Shown: positions 1 to 10,154, numbered from the stretch's first letter. The stretch: DNA of 21,474 bases from Sphacelaria rigidula (GCA_964200075.2 CAXNAA020000419.1:1-21474), one strand, 5' to 3'. Program-made: numbers and translations. Notes: generated from the letters alone by a model not told the origin.

Positions 1-10
1 CTCTTCCCCT

Positions 11-11
<1 letters not shown>

Positions 12-73
<62 letters not shown>
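12..73. repeat. (CA)n/(GT)n dinucleotide microsatellite at an intron 5' end
   Basis: About 30 uninterrupted CA units on the plus strand. On the minus strand the tract begins at the first base after the AAG codon that ends the D2 exon at 74, so the 5' splice site of this intron is the first GT of the (GT)n run. The rest of the intron leaves the window to the left. Confidence 0.95.
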
Positions 74-75
<2 letters not shown>

Positions 76-3000
76 TGTCCACCAGATCCGAACACCGAAC
101 TTGCAAAAAGTTGGCGAAGCCGCGAGTCTCCAAAGCGAGCGCACGGGCCACGCTTGTTTTGCCACAGCCCGGAGGGCCATGCAAAAGCGCACCACTTGCC
201 GCCCGCAGTCCCAACTTTCGAAGCAGCGAGGGGTTGGCGAGTGGTGCGAGCAGGAATGCACGCAACTCGGCCAATGCTGCGTCGCAGCCCACAAGCGGCG
301 TCGTTGTCGTCGATCCTCCCTGCACGAGACGCGCATGATGCGTAAACATCACGCGTGTGGGCTATGTGTGTGAAGAACCAGTACACGGGTTTCCCAACAG
401 GAGATTACTTTTGAAAGCAGATCAAGTGTTCCTAGGAGTAATTGCTGTGCATTTCTACGAGCAAACACGTGTACTCACGTAGGAAATACCGGTGTCAACA
501 TGTAACATTCGTCATGTCCACAGCTCCACGGACGTGCACCGCGCACAATCCAGCGCATCATAACACGCAGCGTGGCCCTGCACGCGGGCAGCAGTATCTA
601 AAACACTCGCACAGGTTTCTGTTGGAAGCAAAAACCATCAAAATATGGACCACGCGACAGCACAGATGTCTACCCCCACCAATCCCCGCCAATGCGCAGA
701 CACAGGCCACGAGTATGCCCCACGCACATCACTCATCAAAACTGCAACGCAACCCGGACCACATGAAGGATTCCGTACCTGTGGCCCGCCGCCGTCCCCG
801 CTCCACATTCCTGCCGAGCGGCCGACCAGAGAGGCTGGACGAACGACATCCAGAGCCGCCCAGAAGTCCTGCAACCTAACAGCGCTTGCCACACCATCCA
901 CCTCACCACTCTCGTCCATTCCAGCAGTGAATCGCGTCCGTCCCTTGTCTCGAGAGCCATCTTTAGGCGCTTCATCGGCAAGTTTCGCGCTATCTGTGCG
1001 CGTCTGTGCAACCCTCCTATAATCGGCGGCGCTCGCGGTGAGCGTGGCGACGGCGGCCGTGTCGGCGCTGGCAGCCGCCATGTGTCGCATGGCGGCCTCG
1101 CGGCACAGGCGCTGGAGGTCAGAACCTAAATAACCGTGACACCTCGCTGCGACAAGCGCGACAAACTCTTTTCTCGTCCTCGGCGGCGGCGATGGAAGCA
1201 CGCCTACTGCTGTCGCGACAATATGACTCGTCCACAACGACGTCGCACCCGGGGCTGGGGTCTGTCTGTCCCGAACGCTGTCCGCGTCGTCTTCCAATAA
1301 GGCACCGCACGACGGACGAATGCTGGAGCCATTTCTACCCCGCGCGTCTACCCCTCCAACGGTCGAACTTTGTGCTGCCGAGGAGGATGCAGAACAAGGA
1401 ACAAGGGTGATATCAGTGCCGGCGGTTTTCCCCCCCTCCGGTGGTACAGACGTCGGAGTGGCAGCTGCTTTTGGTGAAGGAGGGACTTGAAGCTGCAGCT
1501 GTAACGGCATGTTTCGGGAGTGAACCTCCAAGATTGACGCTCGAGATGAAGCGTCCAGATTTCCCAGCAGCAACACGGTTTCTAGACGGCCCCGTTGGAG
1601 AAGAGATGGATCTAGCGCAGCCGCATCTGGGCAGGTAGCTAGGAAGAACACGTGACGTTCGTCCGGAACAGGTTGCTGACGGAAGCGGTCCATCGTCTCG
1701 ACAAGGACCGAGAATACCTGTATCGATTTTAGTTTGTATTCGCCGCGCAATAGGTCGATTTTCACATTTTTCCCATCATCCTTCTAGCCCATCCACTTGC
1801 TTTTCTCGGGACATCTACATAGTAGTCTGTCTCAAGGAATCGACCCATCTATCTCCCCCTCGGTACAAGCCTGGCATTTTGGTATCGCGGATGGGGTCAT
1901 GACCAAACACTCCCACACCACGTCGACTCTCGTCAAGTTTTAATTCTTTCTTACGACCTCACATTTTCAAGAACGGAAACCAGAACCTCCACAGACAAAA
2001 AAAAGGGCAGTTTTCGGCATTCCTAACCGTAACCTTCTACCTTAACTGGCTATGTATGTACCACTTGGACCATCAGGGCACCGCATGAGCGTTGAACTTG
2101 GGGCTTTCGCGGTGTGTCTGTTTGGAAAAATTGATTTCATTTATTTTCGGCGAAAACGTATACACGCCGTGTATTCGATACACACATATCCTCCCTCATG
2201 CTTGTAGTACGAAGAACTACACTTTGATCCATGTTCCATCGTAGTCCGGCGTTCGGGAATCCTCGTCCCAAAGGATGTACGAGAGAGTCGCATGGCAAGA
2301 GAGGTGAGCGAAAGTAGGTATCTGTGTGTTTGTGTGCATCCTTCTCGAAGCGCCGAAGATTTTCGACGCATCTGTTTTCACCATTCGCGAGAGCATCGCT
2401 GAGACATGTGCAAAACAGACAACTTAGTCATAGAAAAGTGGTCCGAGTTTTTGATTGGCTATCTTACTCTTACAGAAGGCGAGAGACGGACACACGACAT
2501 CGCGAAACTGCCTACCGTAGACTGGTGCACGGAGAATATCACCCTCGGTGGTGAGCTTCTCAACCTTGATTTTCTCGTAGGTGCTGCGGTTACGACGCCC
2601 GAAAGTCGTGGTTTTGGAATAATCTCGTCGATATCTTTTGGCGAAAATTGTTATCTTGAAAGCAGTGCAGGGTCGGGCTTATGGCGATGACGTAGATTGT
2701 GTTTCTTACTGCTCGGATAATGGATAATACTCCGTATGCCACGCGTCAACGAAGGGACGAAGCCTGCATGCAAGTTGTTACTTGGAAGGTTAACTGCATA
2801 TTGTGCGCGACAGCAGTGAAATTCGCAGAATACTGAAGCCGCAGTCGAACAGACATGGAACATTTGCTTCTGGCGATCCTTCACTCATCGTGGTCAATAT
2901 CCGTACACCCGCTACCTGCAGCTCTGTGATTCCAGCGACCTCCGGGCGCCTTTTGCTGACAGACTCCACCTGATCTAGCACGACTATCGATGGCGAGCAA

Positions 3001-6000
3001 GCACGCGCCTCTTCTAACACGTCCTGCGGTCAAAATCCACACACGAAAAGATAGAGGACCCAAGAAATTGAGAAGCGAGAGAGTAACACGCATGCCGCTT
3101 TCCTGCCGAAGGTTTCCAGGAAAGGCGATTTTTTAAGGCGTGCCATGCAGTATATATCATTACATATGGAACGATAAAACCTAGTATAAGAGCAACTTCC
3201 TCGCAGACACATCGTCGATATATCCGGGACGTTAGCAAAAATGACATGTGGAAAGGAGTGGGGACTGCAACATGGCATATGGACGTGAGTTTGTTAGCAA
3301 TAGTGTATGCACGGCAATCGAGAAGGGTATGGGTCTGTCATTCTCCATAACGAACGTGTGCCAATCAACAACAGTTTTGAAGCAAGTCACAATCAATTCA
3401 TTCATTTCATGGAGAATGAAAAAAAAGCCTTGCATCCCGGACCCATGCGCAAGAAAATACACAGGTTCTCTACACCCCTTCGTCGAAAAGCTGCATCCTA
3501 CAAGTTCGGGAGGAGCGATTCCGCTGTGCAGCGAAGCTATGTGATCGGCTCACGCACCTGGACGTGTCGCTCCGCCTTGCCACGATCCCGCCTGAATACC
3601 GAAGAGCAATCCAGGAAAAACCACGGAACCCCGGAGTGCTGTGCAACGGCCCTGAGCAGGCACGAACACGCTTGGTACGTTTTACTCGTGCTCAACAGTT
3701 TAGGGCATGGAGAGTCGAGTTCCATGACGCTCCGCCGGTTTCGTATGTTAGGAGTGCACTTCTTGGTGCAAGACTACTGTACTGCGGGGCGTTTGAGTGA
3801 GTGGCACGTGCATCAATTTAGCCACCAGAACGCTGATACGTTCAGTGGCAAACGTGTGTGGCGTCAGTGCCGCTACCACGATTGAACGCTCGCCAAGTTT
3901 GCCTCTTGGGACGGTAAGAACACGTCTGTAGTGGTGCTAACGAGAAATCATATTTCCCCTTGTGCCTCCCTGTCTCTATTTCTCTCCCTGTCTCGTGGGG
4001 GACAAAAAAAAGAAAGCGAAAAGCCCAAGCACTACTTCTTCCTTGGTCCGATAGGGCACCGGTGATGATGCACCTTTCTGCTCTGAAGAAAACGCCCACC
4101 AAAACAATGAGCATCAAGACATGTCATTCATGGACCTGGCAAGAAGCGTCTTTCCAGCCCCTGTAGGCCCGTGCAATAGGAGACCGCTGGCGGGAGAGGT
4201 GAGCCACTTGTGGTCGCTGCGGCTGCCGTCCACAAGCGCCGCGCGGGCAGCGCCCACAGCAGCTTTTACGTCGTTGTCTCCTCCGCCGAAGTCCCGCTGC
4301 ACACGGCGAACCCATACGTCTTCGTCAAGCACCGAGTGAAAAGACTTCCGAGGGACACCTTTTGGTGTTTCGTGAGCACGCTGACGGTTTTCGTTCGCCG
4401 CGTCGTCTGGTGTGCACGGCGGTTTGTTGACAGGGAGATATTTTTTTAGCTTCTGCTAATGGCAAGGCTGTGCAGGGGGAGAGTGTCTTGCCTTGATCGA
4501 TCGCGTGTTTGAGTACATTACGAAGGCCACCGTTGAATATAGGCGTCACTAGGAAATATCAACACATGACGTGGCGAATCAATTACCCAGTTACATACAT
4601 GTGTTGTGACGGCGATAATACATAACTAGCGATACACGAAAGCTATCGTCTAATGAGAAATGCGAATGCTTCATGTTGGCGATTTTGTTTTGGTCGGTCA
4701 GTTAATACCTTTCCCATCCCAAATTTTTCAGATAAAAAAATGTACAGAAGTAGGGATCCGCATGATGCGTACGTGCGGTAGGGTGTACGACCATGCTTCG
4801 AATTATTTGTGAGAAAACAAATACAAATACTACCGATCCGTATCACGCATACAGTGCGGATCGCGAGTGCGCAGGGAATGAACAGTCGCAAACGATGCAC
4901 AGATTGCAGGAATAATCCTTCATCAAAAGGAGTGAGGACTCGTACATGATCGAATTAGTCGAACACAACTGCCCACCATGTTGATCTTGCCTGGGTTCAG
5001 GTATTCTGGTGCAGTAGCACATGTTGCATGGGCACTCGTTCCCGCTTGCACCCCTTGGAAGTTTTTCCCCCGTGGCGGTAGTGCCACCAAGCGCAGCTCG
5101 GTGGTATCTTGTATTCTAGCGGCCCCGGTCGTCGATAGCAACGGGACATGTGGCACCATCGTTTCCGCGCGTTCCTTCTGTCGTTCTTCTTGCTCCGTCG
5201 GTTGCGGCAACCCGTCCTGGTCCTTCCTCTCGCCCGTTGTCCAAACCGCCGTAACGACCACCGAAAATAGACCCGCAACGCGTAGCACTGACCCTTCAGC
5301 TACAACCTCCCCTTCCAACGCACAGGGGAGTATTGATGTCACAGCGGCGACCACGGACGCTGGAGGGCGTTCACTCGAGTCTGTATAATCGCCGCTTCTA
5401 TCCGCTTCCTGGGAGGATAAGTCGGCAAGCGGCAGGGGGTACGGGCCTTGTAGCTCGACCACAGTTGCTGGGCCATGGCATCGCAGGGCTCGCACACGCA
5501 GCTTCACTAAGGCACTAGGTGGTGTTTCAGGTGCGCTTGATAAACCCAGGGCTTCGGCAAGACAAGGGGAGATCAGAGCTTCACGACCAGGTGTATCAGT
5601 ATCGTTTATGATGCTGGCGTGGTTGTCGATTGAGCTGGATACCGCTGCTGGTGGTCGTCTCGCTCTCAGCGTCGGATGAGAGATGACCCGCACGTCCGAC
5701 GGCAGCCATTTTCTTTGGCAATCACAACTGCCATCACCGCCAGCAATACCACCGATCGTAGACTTTGGTGGGATTAAGGCTACCTCCGCTGCACCATGTG
5801 CCAGTAGACGAGAAGCACAACCAGCAGAGCCGTCGGCGGCAACTGCTGCGGCTGCAATTGGACAGTGATCTTTTGAGCCACCGTCATCGACATCAGGCGC
5901 TACCAGGATCCAAAGAACCGCACGGCAATGATCAGACAAAGCAGAGTCGTGAACGCTGTTGATTATTGACAACTTATTCGAATTGGATCCAACATCGTTC

Positions 6001-6050
6001 CAGACCTCGACGTACTCGGCCTCTCCGCTGTCGTAAGTGGTCGTATTCAT
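74..6050 (-). CDS. Tandem AAA+ ATPase, CDC48/AFG2 (SPATA5L1-like) type; 3' part beyond left edge
   Basis: The exons, in order of translation, are 6050-4977, 4452-4136, 3651-3558, 3023-2916, 1717-779 and 319-74. All introns are GT-AG and the join is in frame for 926 codons. Residues 1-358 form an N-terminal region I cannot assign. Domain D1 has Walker A GPTGAGKT (453-460), Walker B IVVLDQ (508-513), a sensor-1 region FLATCPD and an arginine-finger region QRGRLE (572-577). A helical-lid motif GYLGSDLQRLCREAAM (726-741) and a linker DFWAALDVVRPASL follow. D2 begins with Walker A GPPGCGKT (892-899). The lid and linker resemble AFG2/SPATA5L1 and CDC48, which are hexameric unfoldases that remodel protein or ribosome-maturation complexes; that role is inferred from the family. 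A low-complexity insert of about 100 residues rich in Pro, Ala and Ser separates the arginine finger from the lid. D1 looks degenerate: Walker B has Gln for Glu and sensor 1 has Cys for Asn. The start is the first ATG after an in-frame stop. The least certain junction is 4977/4452 (donor GTGGGC). PEX1/PEX6 are less likely homologues. Confidence 0.82.
320..778 (-). other. Intron 5 of the AAA+ ATPase gene
   Basis: Phase-0 intron of 459 bases between the linker exon, which ends in codon CAG, and the D2 Walker A exon. The donor is GTACGG and the acceptor TCGTGCAG. Reading through it in the upstream frame meets a stop at 638, and splicing restores the D2 sequence (PLVGCDAALAELRAFL). Nothing else was seen inside. 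Confidence 0.8.
1718..2915 (-). other. Intron 4 of the AAA+ ATPase gene (1.2 kb)
   Basis: The longest intron seen in full, phase 0. It separates the Walker B exon, ending ITELQ, from the exon starting VFSVLVETMDRF. The donor is GTAGCG and the acceptor GATACAG. Across the join the chain reads as the helix between Walker B and sensor 1 in AAA+ proteins. The intron contains a 94-codon open frame on the plus strand (2406-2690) that I do not consider a gene. Otherwise it holds no recognisable content. Confidence 0.75.
3024..3557 (-). other. Intron 3 of the AAA+ ATPase gene
   Basis: Phase-0 intron of 534 bases with a strong donor, CAG|GTGCGTGAG, and acceptor GACCGCAG. It lies between the short exon with AVAQHSGVPWFFLDCSSVF and the Walker B exon. 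Nothing else was found inside it. Confidence 0.78.
3652..4135 (-). other. Intron 2 of the AAA+ ATPase gene
   Basis: Phase-2 intron of 484 bases that splits an arginine codon (AG|G) just after Walker A. The donor GTCCAT is weak beyond the GT, and the acceptor is CTGCTCAG. Splicing yields GKTLLARAVAQHSGVPW, a classic AAA+ continuation, which supports the boundary. Confidence 0.78.
4453..4976 (-). other. Putative intron 1 of the AAA+ ATPase gene
   Basis: Proposed phase-0 intron of 524 bases, with donor ATG|GTGGGC and acceptor ATTAGCAG|AAG. Both flanks keep an open frame, but no conserved motif spans the join, so either boundary could shift or a small exon could hide inside. An in-frame TAG ends exactly at the G before the acceptor CAG, so the second exon cannot extend further upstream. 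Confidence 0.5.
4755..4862. repeat. Imperfect inverted repeat, about 108 bp, inside intron 1
   Basis: The left arm 4755-4781 (GATCCGCATGATGCGTACG...) is a diverged reverse complement of the right arm 4830-4862, with a loop of about 48 bases. The arms share GATCCGCA, ATGCGT and GGTAG. It could be a small decayed foldback or MITE, or a hairpin in the pre-mRNA. No target duplication was identified. Confidence 0.5.
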
Positions 6051-6443
6051 CCATGGACTACGGACAGCAGCTGAAGGCAGCGGGTTTGGAGTAGATTTTC
6101 TTCTCAACTATACCTGTCTATCGCTCAGACCCGCAAAATCTCCAGAAGATTGCCTCGAGCACACATTCACACATTCACACATTACTCGAATATTTTGTAC
6201 TGTACTAGAGATAAACATCCCTATACGTGAAGCGAAATTAAGTCAGGAAGAGTTTTCCCTTCTCCCCTTCTCCCACCCCCCTGGTGAATAACAAGTTGTA
6301 AATTGTGTTCTACGTGGATGATGGTCAAGGCTTAGAAGAAAATTCAATGATGGCTGACAAATTTCCACCGCCGGGAAATAACCATCGTATCCAAACTACC
6401 TGCAGTGCCGAGCGTTGACGTCCGGCATGTCACTTGGCAAGGC
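6051..6443. promoter_or_regulatory. Shared divergent intergenic region (candidate bidirectional promoter)
   Basis: Only 393 bases separate the inferred ATGs of the AAA+ gene (minus strand, 6050) and the ANK-MBL gene (plus strand, 6444), so both 5' regions must fit here. It contains an 8-bp tandem repeat at 6161-6183. On the plus strand there are two short upstream open frames: ATG 6350 (22 codons) and ATG 6427 (14 codons, overlapping the 6444 start). No convincing TATA box was found. A CTGCAG at 6399-6404 could instead be a splice acceptor for an upstream leader exon. Confidence 0.5.
6161..6183. repeat. 8-bp tandem repeat (ACACATTC)x2.9
   Basis: Three consecutive copies of ACACATTC, the last one base short, sit in the shared upstream region of the two divergent genes. 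It may be plain microsatellite or spaced binding sites; the sequence does not distinguish these. Confidence 0.8.
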
Positions 6444-8584
6444 ATGGCAGCACTTGCAACTGCAATACTAAGGGGGGCGAGTTCAACTCAACACCTCGAT
6501 AACATACTGTCCCGCGGTATCGAAGTTGCCGATCTAAATTTTTGGGATCCACTTGGAAGGTCGTTGATCCACCTAGCAGCAGACTCCAATGATGTATCGG
6601 CGCTGCGTTGGCTCGTGCAGGAGCATGGGGCGAATCCAAGGACTGCAACAATCAACGAAGGTAGGTGTTCAGGACGCTCAATCGTTGATGAAGAAACTAA
6701 ATGCTGCATATGTTGACGAGTGAGCGTTGATTTATGCTATGGTGGCAACAGTGCATTACGGATGGCTTATATGACAGGACAGCATGTGTGAGGGACTGTA
6801 TTTCGAGAACGGTTCGCATCCCCCGGGTCTCGGGGTATACCACCCGGGGTGGTAAGATTTTCAAGCGCGATTTGCTCGTAAACTGCGCTGTGCAATCACC
6901 CCACCAAACATTGTCCGGTTGGAGAGATATTTTTAAAAAAAAAATGTCGGTGAACGGGACCTGTTGAAAAATGGGCGATTTGTTTTCTCTGATATAATCG
7001 AGGTTACTACTCGGCAACCCACGCGAATCTCATTGTGCAGTTTTCGTGTCCAGAAGCGCACGAACCCGTTCGCGGGGTGAAGTATTGGGTGAGGTTTTCC
7101 CCTTCCTTTAAGGACAAACAAAAAATCCCATGAAAACCTTCGCATAGATACAAGCCCATGCACAGTAGCAGGCATTACAGTGACTCAATTGTGTGTCGAT
7201 GAGTTCTCTGTTTATTTGCCCTTTGGAGTACACGATGCAACAGCCTTCTGGAGTAACTGACTCCGAGTTATAATAGGCTCAGAGCGCGATCCGAAGCACA
7301 TATTTGCACGGTATTTTGTGTACGATACAGTTGATATTTGTAGCTTTGAAAACATCGCACCTCGAGAAATACGTCTTGTTTGTGCGGTACAGGTCGTCAA
7401 ACGTCTGGTGTCCGACAACGGCACATGCGCTGTGTAGGTTCCGAACGCATCGACAAAATACAATGCACATGCGTTACACTTGCAAGATATGGATAGAATC
7501 TCAACGTTGGTGACACAGAAGAAACTCGTTGCTCAGGTACACTCAGGCCCGTCAACGTCTACTCTTCGCCCTGTTGCCGTTCTTCCTCGTGCACGTTCCA
7601 CATCCAGGCAACACGGCCCTGCACGTGGCAGCCTCCGAGGGTCACCTGGAAGCCGTTACGTACCTCCTGGAGGAGGCGTCTATGGGCGTGGCGGGCGTCA
7701 ACCATGCGGGGGAGACGGCCCTAGACATTGCGGTCAACAATGGCTATGACGCAATCGTGCGCCTGATGACCCGTCATCTGCGCAGCCCGCCTCCGCCACT
7801 GCCACCGTCGAAATCAAAAGCTGTCCCACCCAACGGTGAGACAACGCCACGGCCGCCGCCCAATGGTGCTGCTGCCGCTGCTGCTGCTGATGGTGGTGAT
7901 GGTGATGATAGTTTCAACACAGCTGCTGGTGTCGTTGGGGGTGATAGTCTCGATGTTGATGCTGCTTTCGTTGCAACTGCACCTGACGCGTGTGATCTCG
8001 CAGCACAAAATGCCGTAGCTCTAGTGGATGGAGACGGTACACTTCCCAGCAGTAGTGGTCAGTGTCCCCGAGAACCACCGCTTTCTCCGCCATCGTCAGG
8101 ACAGCACCACGCCCGAGAAGAGGGCGATGGCGATGGTGGGCAGGCAGAAGTTGTTCTCGACAAGAGCTCTGTGAGAGAGCATGGTGCAGTCATGAGAGGA
8201 GAAGGTGTTATTGCCGCCGCCGCTGCCGCCGGTACACCTACTGCTGCTTCCAAAAAGAAAAGTACCCACGCGGGTGGTCGCACACCGCCATTTGATGGGC
8301 GAGGGGTCACGCGCGGCGGATTTTTCGTTGCGGGGGCGTGGTCCAAGGCCGGGACCTGCTCGTGCTTCAACGTCCGGCACCGTCACTTGCTGGGCAAGCA
8401 CGGGGTGGTGTTCGACATGGGCTTGTGTCCACCCGAGATTATCAACGTTCAGCATGTGTTCGTGACACACGGACATCTTGACCACTGCGGGGCGATAGTG
8501 TCGCATGCCAGGCTTCGGAGCGTGCGCGGCTTGCCCCCGGGGAAGTACTACATGCACTCGGACTTGGCGGCTGGCATGGACAAG
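6444..8584 (+). CDS. Ankyrin-repeat protein fused to a metallo-beta-lactamase (RNase Z-like) domain; 3' exons not found
   Basis: Two exons, 6444-6660 and 7608-8584, join in frame to 398 codons across a phase-1 intron (donor AAG|GTAGGTGT, acceptor ACATCCAG). Residues 25-115 carry about three ankyrin repeats; clear cores are GRSLIHLAADSNDVSALRWL, GNTALHVAASEGHLEAVTYL and GETALDIAVNNGYDAIVRLM. Residues 120-305 are a low-complexity linker rich in Ala, Pro, Asp and Gly. From about 308 a metallo-beta-lactamase fold begins, with FDMGLCPPEI and HGHLDH (360-365), the HxHxDH zinc-binding signature. The spacing resembles nuclear RNase Z, the tRNA 3'-end endonuclease, but substrate and function are inferred. 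The later metal ligands would lie in further exons. The exon ends at AAG|GTGCGC; reading through gives 28 more codons and a stop at 8671. No continuation is recognisable before the next repeats. The start is the first in-frame ATG; an upstream coding exon is possible. Confidence 0.78.
6661..7607 (+). other. Intron 1 of the ANK-MBL gene
   Basis: Phase-1 intron of 947 bases with a consensus donor GTAGGT and a pyrimidine-rich 3' end leading to CATCCAG. Splicing creates NEGNTALHVAASEGHL, the standard start of an ankyrin repeat, which validates both sites. A near-perfect palindrome, TACCACCCGGGGTGGTA, lies near 6839-6855. Nothing else was seen. Confidence 0.82.
7868..7909 (+). repeat. In-frame trinucleotide repeats in the ANK-MBL linker
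   Basis: GCT/GCC codons followed by GGT/GAT codons encode an Ala tract and then a Gly/Asp tract in the interdomain linker. It is a coding microsatellite, so linker length is probably variable. It does not break the frame. Confidence 0.8.
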
Positions 8585-8749
8585 GTGCGCAGTTGGTTGT
8601 CTTCCGTTTATTTTTATTTTTTGCCTGCGCGGAGTGGGAAGAGGTGGGGTTGGTGCAGTATTTCCGTGTAGAAGCGAGTTTTAGATTCCTGGGACGCTTG
8701 GTTGCTGAAATAAATTATTTCCAGATGACAAGGCGTTTTGTTTGGGCTT

Positions 8750-9030
8750 GTCGTTGCTCTGTTTCAACCCTTTTGGAACCCTTCCCTCCCGTCCCCGGGC
8801 CAGACGCCTCAATATGAGAAGCCCTGACAAAGAAGAAAATATGGAAACAGAAAAGACCGACGCGGCAACCATTTTTTCTGTTGAAGACCAAAGAAGACTC
8901 CAGACGCACACGTCATGGATGTGCCGAAAATGAAACCCTGGAGCGGTCGGGTTGGGTTTGTTCAATGATATCACGCGACAGGCGAAGTTTGTTCAATTGT
9001 GTGCATCGACAAAACTCTCGCAAAACAGTA
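8750..9030 (+). repeat. Dispersed repeat R1, copy A, left part
   Basis: It aligns in the same orientation with about 20105-20390. Shared runs include GTCCCCGG, AGCCCTGACRA, ATGGAAACAGAAAA and ACCGACG, with a GGTCGG(G/A)TTGG block further on. By eye the best part is about 80% identical. The copy starts about 165 bases after the last recognised donor of the ANK-MBL gene and breaks off near 9030, while the copy at 20.1-20.6 kb continues. No coding capacity is evident. Confidence 0.7.
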
Positions 9031-9110
9031 CAAACTCCCATATATGTGATTTTTGTTAGTAGAATCTGTGAAATACCTCAATTCGAGTTCGGTGCACGAA
9101 TACGTCACAT

Positions 9111-9166
9111 TAGTATACTTGAAGTTGGAGTGGCGCACTAGTATACTTGAACTTAGAGTAGTGCAC
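9111..9166. repeat. Tandem duplication of a 28-bp unit
   Basis: Two adjacent units starting TAGTATACTTGAA (9111-9138 and 9139-9166) match at 24 of 28 bases. They lie about 70 bases upstream of the possible ATG at 9238 and could belong to its upstream region. Confidence 0.8.
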
Positions 9167-9237
9167 CGTTTTGGTGGGCTGAGTCATCAGGAGTTGGCGA
9201 GCGTAGGAAGCCACACTATACGGCCGGCGACAACGAT

Positions 9238-9648
9238 ATGGCGGCGCACGTGGAAATCCCGTCGCCACATGTGGAAGCGCTGAAGAGCGACCCATACGCA
9301 ATTCATGCTCGGCTGGAAGAGGTGGCTGAGAAGCACGGCCAGGACGCTGCCAGGCGTTTTGCTGAAAAAGCTGCAAGAGCGGTTGTGGCAGCCCATTGCC
9401 CCCCGGCGCACACCGCCCCCCCCGCTCGCTTACCAAACGTCCACACAGTAACCGCGGCAAGTGAGAACGCTGCGAGGCACGCAGGATTATGTAGGAGACA
9501 CCAGGCGGACGTGGCTGCAAGCGTCCAGACAGGCGATATACTAACAAACGGTCGCCAACCGACTGGGACAGCCTTTCGCAACCAGCCCAACCCTACTACA
9601 AATACAGTCAGTAAATACACTTCACTACAGTCCAGTATAACTGAATAA
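9238..9648 (+). CDS. Hypothetical 136-residue protein within the R1 insertion
   Basis: An uninterrupted frame from ATG (context GATATGGCG) to TAA; I do not recognise the product. Residues 1-55 are rich in charged and Ala residues and look helical (ARLEEVAEKHGQDAARRFAE), with codon use similar to the recognised exons. After about residue 80 the composition turns Thr/Asn/Gln-rich and less gene-like, so the true coding part may end earlier, for example at a possible donor CAA|GTGAGA near 9460. It could be an accessory protein of the inserted element, a first exon, or chance. Confidence 0.35.
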   Translation: MAAHVEIPSPHVEALKSDPYAIHARLEEVAEKHGQDAARRFAEKAARAVVAAHCPPAHTAPPARLPNVHTVTAASENAARHAGLCRRHQADVAASVQTGDILTNGRQPTGTAFRNQPNPTTNTVSKYTSLQSSITE

Positions 9649-10154
9649 CGATGTTACAGTCTTCCATGCCACAAGATAAAAAGTATGCAATATCATTGCA
9701 TGAAACCCCAACGCCGCCCACGAGGACAGACAGTCCAAACGCGATAGCGCCAGCCGGAATAATACACCTCACGCAGCACAAAGTACGGCTGTGCAACGTC
9801 CAGGAATGACCAACCCGCAGTGTAGAGGTAGTGTCGTGGAAGCGTACAGCACAAAGCGCAGCGTAAGATGTGCCGTAAGATCACAGCATACAAAGTGACA
9901 GTCTGTATCGGATATGCCAAAGTAACGGTCCCCGCCTGCGCTGCACCAGGAGTATGTATAACGGCGGGGTACATAACGTCCTCGTGGCCGTTATGGAATG
10001 ATCAAACCGCATTATGGTGTCGTATTAGCGCGTACGACAAAGTACAGTAGCGTGCATGACATGAGTTTACCCTGGACATGATGAGCTGAAAATATCATGA
10101 TCACACGCAGTACAGATAAATAGGTGAACACATCCCCACAGGGCCTGACCGTGA

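Noticed and set aside
645-1022. Plus-strand open frame opposite the large ATPase exon
   Set aside because: It mirrors the real minus-strand coding frame. Its Pro/Thr/Ser-rich product is a by-product of GC-rich codons on the other strand.
2406-2690. 94-codon plus-strand open frame starting with ATG inside intron 4 of the ATPase gene
   Set aside because: No recognisable motif, composition unlike the recognised exons, and it lies within an intron defined by in-frame splice sites on the other strand.
4923-4976. C-terminal tail VGSCVRLIRSCTSPHSF as the end of a separate single-exon gene
   Set aside because: It would leave the D1 Walker A exon without a 5' end. Splicing at GTGGGC keeps phase and joins the two parts, though this junction stays the weakest.
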